Assembly (NCBI GenBank): GCA_016287755.1
Contig: JAEEWT010000009.1
Coordinates: forward strand, 62,001-126,000
From: Prevotella sp.
GTDB lineage: Bacteria; Bacteroidota; Bacteroidia; Bacteroidales; Bacteroidaceae
Direction of reading: 5' to 3'
Length of the DNA: 64,000 nt
The notes under the pieces were generated by a model, which was not told the origin of the DNA, made no database searches, and saw nothing but the letters and a program-made list of their open reading frames with translations. Positions 57,562-64,000 of the stretch are shown here, piece by piece. A program made the translations under genes and the position numbers. Each line of letters begins with the position of its first letter. Positions within the stretch are counted from its first letter, which is position 1.

Positions 57562-60489
57562 TTACTTCCGATTGTTAATCACCTTCTTACCGTTCACGAT
57601 GATTACACCGTTGTAGTTCTTGTCAACACGCTGACCGTTCAGGTTGTAAATCTGACCATCTGTCCATTTGTTGTTAACACCTTGGATACCTGTAGCGATG
57701 CCATCGATGATTCCGTCGTAGAAGAGTTCGGCGAATTCCTTGGCCTGATGATCTTGTGACAGGAACAGATAACTCTTACCCTTGGGGAAGGTGTAGCCTG
57801 GCTCCTTCAACTTAAAGCCAACCCTTTCCTGAGGAATCGAATAGAACAGACCGTAGTAAACATTTTCATCATCAGGTACGGTAAACGGTCCATAAGCGGT
57901 TGATACAAGCATGTTGCCAGTAACGTCGTCGAATGCAGTATTTGCGGCGGCAACAGGTATCTTGTATGTCTCTTGAAGTCCTTCAACGATAAGACCAGTA
58001 TTTGCAGGAACCTTGTTTACCTGCCTCTTGATGAACTTGTTGCCGCTCTCGATCACGATGAAAGCTTTAACGTCGGTTTGACTGAAGTCGAGTGGCATGG
58101 TGCTGCTGTATGAAACGGCTTCACGTTGACCAATGCAAACCTGAGGTTTCACGATGGCGTTGATGCTGAGGCTCTTGTATGTGTTATCCAATTTGAAGGT
58201 GTAGGTGGCATCGGTAGAATATGACGTCTGAACATTGCCATTGTTGGGCGTTTTCTTAATTTCCCACTTTTCCACATAGATGTTGCTACCGTCGGTGGGC
58301 TTGCCTTCGAGGGTAATATTACGGTTTTTAAAGAACTTTCCGTCAAACACGCCCTTGGTGAGTTTGATGTTGTTGACGAGCACATTGTCGGGCACTTCGG
58401 CGTCGTCCATGTTCTTGTTGATGGTGACGGGAATAGCTGTTCCGAGATTCCATTTGTTTTTCATGTGAGTGATGAAGTTATCAGGACGGCCTTGTGCCCA
58501 AGTCTTGGCAGCGGTGAACTTGTTCGTAATATCGGTTCTGTTATCGGCTGGAACCCAGTTGCCCCACCAATCAGTACTGCCGGGATTGTACTTGTCACGA
58601 TGGGCCACAAATTCCTCCATAGCTTCAGTCTGGATCTTGTCGATAATTTCACCAGTACCAGTGCCGTTCATAAAGTCGCCCATAAAGACGCAGCACTTGT
58701 CGATGAACAAGTTCAAGATGCCTGGATCTTCCAGCATATTTTTCAGCAGACGGGTGGCTGGTTCGGTAAAGGCCCATTTGTCATTTGGATGATTGTTGGG
58801 ATTATAGAGCAAGTCGATCATGTTGTAGTTATTCGACTTGCCATAGAGTCCAAGTCCGAAGTCGACATCCTTAACGATGACGCGCCAACGACCAGTATCC
58901 GTACGGGGACGCCAGAATACAGTATTGTTACCAGGCCAGTCGTTATTGCCATAAAAGAGGTTCATAATCGCGAAGTTCAGATACTCGCTGACGTCCATCC
59001 AGTTTTCATATTCTGTCAAGGTGTGACTTTTCTCGCTGTAGAACTCCTTGAAGGCATTGTAGTTTTCCATGTCGCCTTCCTTCAGTTCCTCGATAAACTC
59101 ATCTACACCAGTCACATCTTCATGGGAAATCTCAATCTCATCTATATCCTCAAGACCGTTGTAGTTGCTATAGATGTTGTCTTCGTTGGAGCGCTCGCGG
59201 ATGTTTAGCATACCCATGTACTCACCGTTGATGTATAGCACAGCCGTATGGCCGGCCTGCCAGTCTAGATCGGTATTCTCTCCCATCGTACGCTGAACGA
59301 TGAGGTCGCGGAAATACAAGTCGGTGAAGTCGTTACCGCCATTGCGTAGTGAGAACGACTTGAACTGGTCGATGCCCGGTTTCTGGTCGGGGAAGAACTC
59401 ATATTCGAAACGCTTTTTGTCAGGGTCAAAACGCTTGTTGGCATAGATGGCCATAGACTTGAGGTCATTCTCACGAGACTTACCGCCCTGGATACGGGTC
59501 TCACCAAGCTGGTTGATAACGCTCGAATCTTCAGGGGCTTTGAACATTTCAATATTGATGGGACGACGCCAGTCCACCTTGTCATACTTGCCGGTGTTGT
59601 TGGGATATAAGCCAATCGTTGCATCGTCGAAGAAATAATTTCTTTTTGTCAGGATGGAGATGATTGGAATCGTCATGGTCCTTGGATGGAAGATATACGA
59701 CTGGGCTGTGCTCATCGGTGAGAGCCAGCCCTCGCAGAACAGTTTGGCACGAATTACCGTAGTTCTTTCGATGCTGATGGGGCCGTCATACTCTATACTC
59801 GTGTCACTCGTGTCCGTAGGCTTAGGTTCTGAACCGTCCATGGTGTAGCGGATAATAGTACCTGCGGGAGCCTTTTCCGGCAAACTCAGCTCGAGGTTGA
59901 TAGTAGCATTACCAGAAATAACTTGACCTGGTACACTAAATTCAGGAGCACCTAAGATTTTCTTAGCATTGCAAATCTGCCCAGTATTGGCATTACCTGG
60001 TGTCGGTGTGAGCTGATATCCCCACTCGTTAGCACCATCGGTCTTACGACCGAACGCCACATCGGGGGCTGGCATCTTAACCATAGGTTTGCCATCAATA
60101 TAAGGAAGACTATCAACAATCACCTTGTTCTTGAAGAGATATACCACACAACCTTTGCCTGACTCCAGACGGAAGTCGGTGTGAAGGCTTCCCGTTATCC
60201 CTTCCTTGTCGCAGTAGATGATGACATGGCCACGAGCAGGAACATCTTGACTGGGCAGTTGCCAGGCCTTTTTTTCCTTATCTTTCTTGGTACCAATTTT
60301 GTACTCCCCAAGGCTGATGGGGGCATCTGTGGGATTATATAATTCCACCCACGAGTCAGGAAACTCTTTGGTATCGTTGTCAAAGATGCACTCGACATTC
60401 GACTGCATCAGTTCGTTTATGATAAGTTGCGCGTTGGCCGTGATCGTGGTCATGGCCAGCAGCATAGCAGCAGTAAAAAGCCTTTTCAT
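57562..60489 (-). CDS. Exported lamin-tail plus CotH-kinase domain protein with type IX-like C-tail
   Basis: This 975-residue protein has a 20-residue signal. Residues 20-125 form a lamin-tail domain (LIINELMQSNVECIFDNDTK, SWVELYNPTDAPISLGEYKI). Residues about 185-265 form a chitobiase/FN3-like domain (IIRYTMDGSEPKPTD). Residues about 280-620 form a CotH-kinase-like domain with GNNDWPGNNTVFWRP and VIVKDVDFGLG (the Asp-x-Asp metal site). The C-terminal end IYNLNGQRVDKNYNGVIIVN matches the sorting-tail style of Prevotella type IX cargo. It is probably surface-exposed; the kinase substrate is unknown. Confidence 0.85.
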   Translation of the reverse strand: MKRLFTAAMLLAMTTITANAQLIINELMQSNVECIFDNDTKEFPDSWVELYNPTDAPISLGEYKIGTKKDKEKKAWQLPSQDVPARGHVIIYCDKEGITGSLHTDFRLESGKGCVVYLFKNKVIVDSLPYIDGKPMVKMPAPDVAFGRKTDGANEWGYQLTPTPGNANTGQICNAKKILGAPEFSVPGQVISGNATINLELSLPEKAPAGTIIRYTMDGSEPKPTDTSDTSIEYDGPISIERTTVIRAKLFCEGWLSPMSTAQSYIFHPRTMTIPIISILTKRNYFFDDATIGLYPNNTGKYDKVDWRRPINIEMFKAPEDSSVINQLGETRIQGGKSRENDLKSMAIYANKRFDPDKKRFEYEFFPDQKPGIDQFKSFSLRNGGNDFTDLYFRDLIVQRTMGENTDLDWQAGHTAVLYINGEYMGMLNIRERSNEDNIYSNYNGLEDIDEIEISHEDVTGVDEFIEELKEGDMENYNAFKEFYSEKSHTLTEYENWMDVSEYLNFAIMNLFYGNNDWPGNNTVFWRPRTDTGRWRVIVKDVDFGLGLYGKSNNYNMIDLLYNPNNHPNDKWAFTEPATRLLKNMLEDPGILNLFIDKCCVFMGDFMNGTGTGEIIDKIQTEAMEEFVAHRDKYNPGSTDWWGNWVPADNRTDITNKFTAAKTWAQGRPDNFITHMKNKWNLGTAIPVTINKNMDDAEVPDNVLVNNIKLTKGVFDGKFFKNRNITLEGKPTDGSNIYVEKWEIKKTPNNGNVQTSYSTDATYTFKLDNTYKSLSINAIVKPQVCIGQREAVSYSSTMPLDFSQTDVKAFIVIESGNKFIKRQVNKVPANTGLIVEGLQETYKIPVAAANTAFDDVTGNMLVSTAYGPFTVPDDENVYYGLFYSIPQERVGFKLKEPGYTFPKGKSYLFLSQDHQAKEFAELFYDGIIDGIATGIQGVNNKWTDGQIYNLNGQRVDKNYNGVIIVNGKKVINNRK

Positions 60490-60631
60490 GTTAATTGTTT
60501 TTTACGGTTGTTACTTATGTTGATTGTACGTATATTAATATACGGGTACAAATATAAGAAAAATAATTTAAATAAATAGCTTTGAACGTAATTTTTTTAG
60601 TAAATACGTGGTATATTGTTTTTTAAGGCTG

Positions 60632-60639
60632 CAAAGGTA
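60632..60639 (-). promoter_or_regulatory. Bacteroidota -7 box for the CotH-protein unit
   Basis: CAAAGGTA on the plus strand equals TACCTTTG on the minus strand, 142 bases before the start codon. The AT-rich leader between has no gene. Confidence 0.5.
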
Positions 60640-60641
60640 CA

Positions 60642-60674
60642 ACAAAAAAAGGGTGGACCCAAGAGTCCACCCCA
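60642..60674 (-). terminator. Terminator of the M6 protease-flavin reductase unit
   Basis: The plus strand shows GGGTGGAC and GTCCACCC arms. On the minus strand the hairpin is followed by TTTTTTT. Confidence 0.88.
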
Positions 60675-60704
60675 TAAATAATGTTAAAGTCTCCTTTTGT
60701 TCGA

Positions 60705-61232
60705 CTATTTCAAATACTCATTATCGCGCACCAGCACCTTCTCGATCTTGCCTACATACATCGTGTGGTAGTCGCCTTGCGGGTAGCACTTGTCGATGGT
60801 TTCCTGATAGATGATGCCGCTCTGCTGTATCTCTGCTGCATACACCTTCTTGCATACGAGCACTAACTTTGCCTGCTCAAAATAGACCGAATTGTCAGCA
60901 TAGACAGGAGTAAGCCCTGCCTTGGCAATCTTATTCTCATCGCGTCCTGACGTGCTTCCCAGATAAGCCATCTGCTTCTTGAACGACTTGTCCATCACAC
61001 AGAGGGTGAAATACGACTGTTTATCTACGAACTCCTTTGTATAGCGCGATTCGCGAATATATACTACCGCCGATGGGTCGTTGTTTCCCCACAGACATCC
61101 CAGATGTCCCCACGAGGCCGTCATGGTGTTACAGCTTTGTTCGTCACCAGCCGTTATCAGCATCCATTCACCACCAATAAGGTTGAACGGATTGAACTTC
61201 AAGTCCTTGTAATTAATCTCTTTCATTGTCAT
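60705..61232 (-). CDS. Flavin reductase-like FMN-binding protein
   Basis: This 175-residue protein has the split-barrel flavin reductase pattern (NTMTASWGHLGCLWGNNDPSAVVYI, YTKEFVDKQSYFTLCVMDKS, GRDENKIAKAGLTP). Such proteins reduce or bind FMN with NAD(P)H; the partner here is unknown. A second ATG at 61226 is possible. It begins 3 bases after the M6 protease stop, so it is in the same transcript as that exported enzyme, which is an odd pairing. Confidence 0.85.
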   Translation of the reverse strand: MTMKEINYKDLKFNPFNLIGGEWMLITAGDEQSCNTMTASWGHLGCLWGNNDPSAVVYIRESRYTKEFVDKQSYFTLCVMDKSFKKQMAYLGSTSGRDENKIAKAGLTPVYADNSVYFEQAKLVLVCKKVYAAEIQQSGIIYQETIDKCYPQGDYHTMYVGKIEKVLVRDNEYLK

Positions 61233-61235
61233 TTA

Positions 61236-62759
61236 TTATTTTATTGGCATAAACCATTTCTTCTTGGTTCCGTTACTGTATCTCACGATGTAGATACCAG
61301 GATGGTGGGGCGGGGCAGACAGGAGTCTGCCGTCAAGGTCGTACCATCCCACAATGTTCGCATCATCTCCACCTGTTTCCATCACTCCTGTTTCATCATT
61401 CTTCATGAAATCGAACGACACGTTCCCGTTGTCATCAATCTCGATATTCGTGATGGCCTTGCCCATCAGTTCCTTTCCTTCGGCATTGGCGGTGAAGAGC
61501 GTAGCGGCAGGATCCGAATCGTCAGTAAGACGGGCATTGGTTATTCCCGTTTCGATATTGTAGTAGGGGTAGGCTGATGTACTCAGGTAGATGCTTCGCA
61601 TCCAGTTCTCCATGGTCCACTTGCTTGTTGACTGACCATCGTTATTAGGATCCCAGTCTTGATAGTTCTTCCCGTCAGCATGGAACAGGTCGTAATGGTA
61701 GTGCCTGTCTGAGGAGTTCACATCGTTGTTTGCCCAATACTTCTTTTCGTAATCCACATGGAAGATAAGAAGTCCATTGCCTGGACAGCCATAATCCCAT
61801 CCTTTCTGCCTGCGGTTCTCCAACAGATAGAACTCGTCGCTGTTTCCCGAACTGCGGATGATATACGTCTCGCCGCCATCGCTCAACGGTTTCATGTCTT
61901 TGATGGTCGTAGGCTCAGTCAGCTCCACAGGAGTAGCCCATCCCAGGTACATCTTCTCCATGGCCGAGAGGTTCGGCGGGCACCATCCTTTGTTTGTATA
62001 GTTACCGCCGTCCATGAGGTCCCACTCATCCACTGTAGAGAAAGAAGTTGCGGGAGACATTGGATAGATGTCGGGCAATCCCAGTGCGTGGCAGAACTCA
62101 TGAATAATGGTACCGATGCCGCACAGGGAATTGTCTTCCCACAGTTCACTGCTGATGGAAGTGTTGCTTGTCTTGATTCCCCCCGGCAGCTCAATACTAG
62201 ATCCTCTTCCTGTGTTAGGCCAGATATAGCCCGACACTACATTACCCGTATAGCTGGCAAGCACAAATATCACCTGGTCAACCTCGTTATCCCCATCCCA
62301 GTCGTAAATGGAGAAGTCGGTCTGTTCTGTCTCACAAATTATCTTGAAAGCCTCCTTGACATCACGATAGCCGTAATCCGTCGATTTACGTCCGCCTGCC
62401 TTACCACTTACCTTTACCGGTCCGTAAATGTCGAACTGCAGGTTGCAGCGGCCACCCGACTGCTCGCGGAAATAGTCGGCCACGCATCCCTTTCCCACAC
62501 CCTCGTTATAACCCTCTTCGTTGAAGATACGGTTGTAGTAGGCTGCAGGGTCGGCCATGGAGAAATCCGCATCGCTGAACGATACGAGAACCACCGGCTG
62601 ACGGTAGGTCTTCTGTGGATTGAAATCAAACGGATCGGGCAATATATATACATCGCCTGCCCGCGTTTCCATCGTGCCATGCACACAGCCTATGCGCTGT
62701 GCCCATGTGTTCATTGTTGACATGATGGCGACTATGGCTATCAATAGAATCCTCTTCAT
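61236..62759 (-). CDS. M6-family metalloprotease with type IX-like C-tail
   Basis: ATG 62759 gives the signal MKRILLIAIVAIMSTMNTWA; the longer frame adds seven residues. The 507-residue protein has an M6-type zinc site, HEFCHALGLPD (HExxHxxGxxD). It also carries YFREQSGGRCNLQFDIYGPV and WDLMDGGNY segments of the immune-inhibitor-A type. The C-terminal IVGWYDLDGRLLSAPPHHPG with GIYIVRYSNG is a type IX sorting-tail style. It is an exported or surface protease. Promoter TATCTTTG is at 62778-62785. Confidence 0.9.
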   Translation of the reverse strand: MKRILLIAIVAIMSTMNTWAQRIGCVHGTMETRAGDVYILPDPFDFNPQKTYRQPVVLVSFSDADFSMADPAAYYNRIFNEEGYNEGVGKGCVADYFREQSGGRCNLQFDIYGPVKVSGKAGGRKSTDYGYRDVKEAFKIICETEQTDFSIYDWDGDNEVDQVIFVLASYTGNVVSGYIWPNTGRGSSIELPGGIKTSNTSISSELWEDNSLCGIGTIIHEFCHALGLPDIYPMSPATSFSTVDEWDLMDGGNYTNKGWCPPNLSAMEKMYLGWATPVELTEPTTIKDMKPLSDGGETYIIRSSGNSDEFYLLENRRQKGWDYGCPGNGLLIFHVDYEKKYWANNDVNSSDRHYHYDLFHADGKNYQDWDPNNDGQSTSKWTMENWMRSIYLSTSAYPYYNIETGITNARLTDDSDPAATLFTANAEGKELMGKAITNIEIDDNGNVSFDFMKNDETGVMETGGDDANIVGWYDLDGRLLSAPPHHPGIYIVRYSNGTKKKWFMPIK

Positions 62760-62777
62760 GTGCACACTTTTACTGAG

Positions 62778-62785
62778 CAAAGATA
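62778..62785 (-). promoter_or_regulatory. Bacteroidota -7 box for the M6 protease
   Basis: CAAAGATA on the plus strand equals TATCTTTG on the minus strand, 18 bases before ATG 62759. Confidence 0.6.
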
Positions 62786-62838
62786 CGGCTTTTTTTGAAA
62801 TTTAGCATATTATTGTTGCTATATTTTGCCGATTTCAC

Positions 62839-62846
62839 TATATTTG
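62839..62846 (+). promoter_or_regulatory. Bacteroidota -7 box for the 62880 gene run
   Basis: TATATTTG lies 33 bases before the GTG start at 62880. Confidence 0.6.
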
Positions 62847-62879
62847 CAATCCAAATAGTACAAATCAAATAGAACGATT

Positions 62880-63314
62880 GTGACAACAGAACAGTATCTG
62901 GAACAACCCTATTGGGTGATAGACATCCTGCCCAAGCAAGTGCCGGCAAATAGTGGCGGTCAGTATTTCAGCATCGAGGAATACTACCGTTCGCATCCTC
63001 GCATCGACGCTGTTTACAGCAAGTTCACTGATATCCTACTGAAGCTGAACTGTTACGAGGAGATGGCTTTCAGCGCCGATGGGGATGAATGGACTACGAA
63101 TCCTGCTCCTGCAGACATTGAGACGATGGTTACTCAGTGCCTGTCGAGCAAGACCATGCTCTATATCCTCCTCCCATCGGCTGACACACTCATCACCATC
63201 AGCAGCGACGACACGTATATGACCGTCTATCATCCCAACGAGGAAACCATCTGTATGCTTACTGTCCTCGCTGCATCTGCAGGTCTGTTCTTTTGGCACC
63301 CCGCCGATTATTAA
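62880..63314 (+). CDS. Conserved hypothetical cytoplasmic protein (GTG start)
   Basis: This 144-residue protein starts with GTG (M/V-TTEQYLEQPYWVIDILP); no ATG lies near. It has no signal peptide or membrane helix. The WVIDILPKQVP start and the IDAVYSKFTDILLKLNCYEE segment recur in Bacteroides/Prevotella proteins of unknown function beside the next small gene. It is followed by the 63-residue protein after 18 bases. Confidence 0.75.
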   Translation: MTTEQYLEQPYWVIDILPKQVPANSGGQYFSIEEYYRSHPRIDAVYSKFTDILLKLNCYEEMAFSADGDEWTTNPAPADIETMVTQCLSSKTMLYILLPSADTLITISSDDTYMTVYHPNEETICMLTVLAASAGLFFWHPADY

Positions 63315-63332
63315 CAATTAAACGATACAATT

Positions 63333-63524
63333 ATGGCAAAACAACCTTGTGAGAATTGCAAACTGAGAGCGCACTACGACAAGAACCCTCATTCGCTGAT
63401 GGGTCGTTTCTGGCGTTGGCACATCAATTTCTGTCCTGGATGGAAAGGTTATTTCACCAGTCTTGACGACGAGAAGAAGACTGAACTCAGGGAGAAGTAC
63501 CATTTCACGAAGTACCAGCAATGA
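63333..63524 (+). CDS. Small conserved Cys-containing protein (63 residues)
   Basis: It starts MAKQPCENCKLRAHYDKNPH and contains SLMGRFWRWHINFCPGWKGY. The CxxC plus a later Cys and His residues suggest metal binding, which is inferred. Its stop codon overlaps the next start (ATGATGA), so the three genes 62880-64000 are likely one operon. The function is unknown. Confidence 0.8.
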   Translation: MAKQPCENCKLRAHYDKNPHSLMGRFWRWHINFCPGWKGYFTSLDDEKKTELREKYHFTKYQQ

Positions 63525-64000
63525 TGAAGAAACTGTTGCAGAACCTGTTGAGCAGTCCGCGCCGCTTCCCGGTGGAACTGGCGTTGGGCATTGTGTTTTT
63601 CATCATCGCGGTATGGGATAGCAGCACCTCGGCGTATAATCCCATAACCAAACAGATCGAAAGTGCCATCAACGGCGATATCCTGTTCCTGTTCGTTCCG
63701 CTCATCATCCTCACCTTCTGGCTCCATCGTGTCAACCGATGGGCCTACTACGCCTCGTTCTTCCTTTTCCTGCCCCTGATGATGCTCAATCTGAAACCGT
63801 TCCTGTGGACGTTCGCTTTCGGATTCACCTATGCGTTGGCAGCCATCCTGCTCATCGTGGGACATAAGCGCATGGACAACCGCTCTTTTGCGGCTCATGC
63901 CCTCCATGTGGCCACGCAGCTGTTCTTCGGATTAGTCATTGCCGGTGTGCTCTATCTGGCCGTATTGGCCATCACGGCCTCCTTCCTCTATATCTTCGGT
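63521..64000 (+). CDS. DUF4153-type multi-pass membrane protein (cut by window end)
   Basis: An open frame from ATG 63521 (or 63524) runs off the window, giving 160 residues so far. At least five hydrophobic helices are visible (FPVELALGIVFFIIAVW, ILFLFVPLIILTFWL, AYYASFFLFLPLMML, FTYALAAILLIVG, LFFGLVIAGVLYLAVLAI). The MKKLLQNLLSSPRRFPVE start fits the Bacteroidota DUF4153 family of unknown function. It is coupled to the preceding small gene by a 4-base overlap. Confidence 0.8.
   Translation, partial: MMKKLLQNLLSSPRRFPVELALGIVFFIIAVWDSSTSAYNPITKQIESAINGDILFLFVPLIILTFWLHRVNRWAYYASFFLFLPLMMLNLKPFLWTFAFGFTYALAAILLIVGHKRMDNRSFAAHALHVATQLFFGLVIAGVLYLAVLAITASFLYIFG

Noticed and set aside
61758..62720. 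320-codon rightward frame
   Set aside because: It is antisense to the M6 protease and without family features.

Overview
The window looks like chromosomal DNA of a plant-polysaccharide-degrading Prevotella-type bacterium (Bacteroidota, rumen or gut). The evidence is: repeated Bacteroidota -7 promoter boxes (TAnnTTTG, usually TATCTTTG or TACCTTTG) about 30 to 150 bases before genes; Bacteroidota-only families (DUF4270, DUF4491, DUF4105/Lnb, DUF4153, PafA-like); two secreted proteins with C-terminal tails of the type IX secretion kind; GH43, GH31 and GH127 glycosidases; a biotin-dependent methylmalonyl-CoA decarboxylase operon (propionate formation); and an anaerobic ribonucleotide reductase. 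No phage, plasmid, CRISPR array or transposase gene is visible.

Layout. 1-3.1 kb: M15 peptidase, then a galactose-binding-like secreted protein plus a GH43 arabinanase-like enzyme. 3.2-9.1 kb: a membrane protein, a His-rich metal P-type ATPase with twin operators, and nrdDG. 9.4-21.4 kb: a carbohydrate block with Lrp/AsnC regulator plus GH31, a two-domain esterase, a lipoprotein flavodoxin plus GH127, and uxuAB. 21.5-30.7 kb: a long leftward run secA, ABC ATPase, 5'-nucleotidase, nudC, thiE-like, prs, DUF4491, rlmH. 30.8-33.5 kb: an Lnb-like lipoprotein acyltransferase overlapping a PafA-like protein that has lost most catalytic residues. 33.6-39.3 kb: envelope genes (beta-barrel, lptC, CNNM/CBS transporter, ppiD). 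39.5-45.3 kb: proS, OmpA lipoprotein plus mtgA, pcrA-type helicase, and a 42-residue gene. 45.3-48.2 kb: DUF4270 lipoprotein, a half-length glycogen-synthase-like protein, a small secreted protein. 48.2-51 kb: methylmalonyl-CoA decarboxylase subunits and epimerase. 51-57 kb: TonB-dependent receptor, GH43 protein, panE, tRNA-Ser(UGA). 57-64 kb: CotH-kinase surface protein, flavin reductase, M6 protease, small conserved genes and a truncated DUF4153 membrane protein.

Working together: the GH43, GH127, GH31 and esterase genes fit removal of arabinose, xylose and acetyl decorations from pectic or arabinoxylan-like polymers. uxuAB would take up the uronic-acid branch, and the decarboxylase and epimerase complete succinate-to-propionate fermentation.

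The most unusual signal is non-genic. Short tandem repeats with a fixed period (mostly 7 nt, some 9 or 22 nt) but a different sequence at each locus are scattered through the window. They lie in intercistronic spacers, in frame inside the metal ATPase and GH31 genes, and across the start codon of the helicase gene. A 133-bp concentric palindrome (18297-18429) made of two mirrored hairpins is a second unexplained element.
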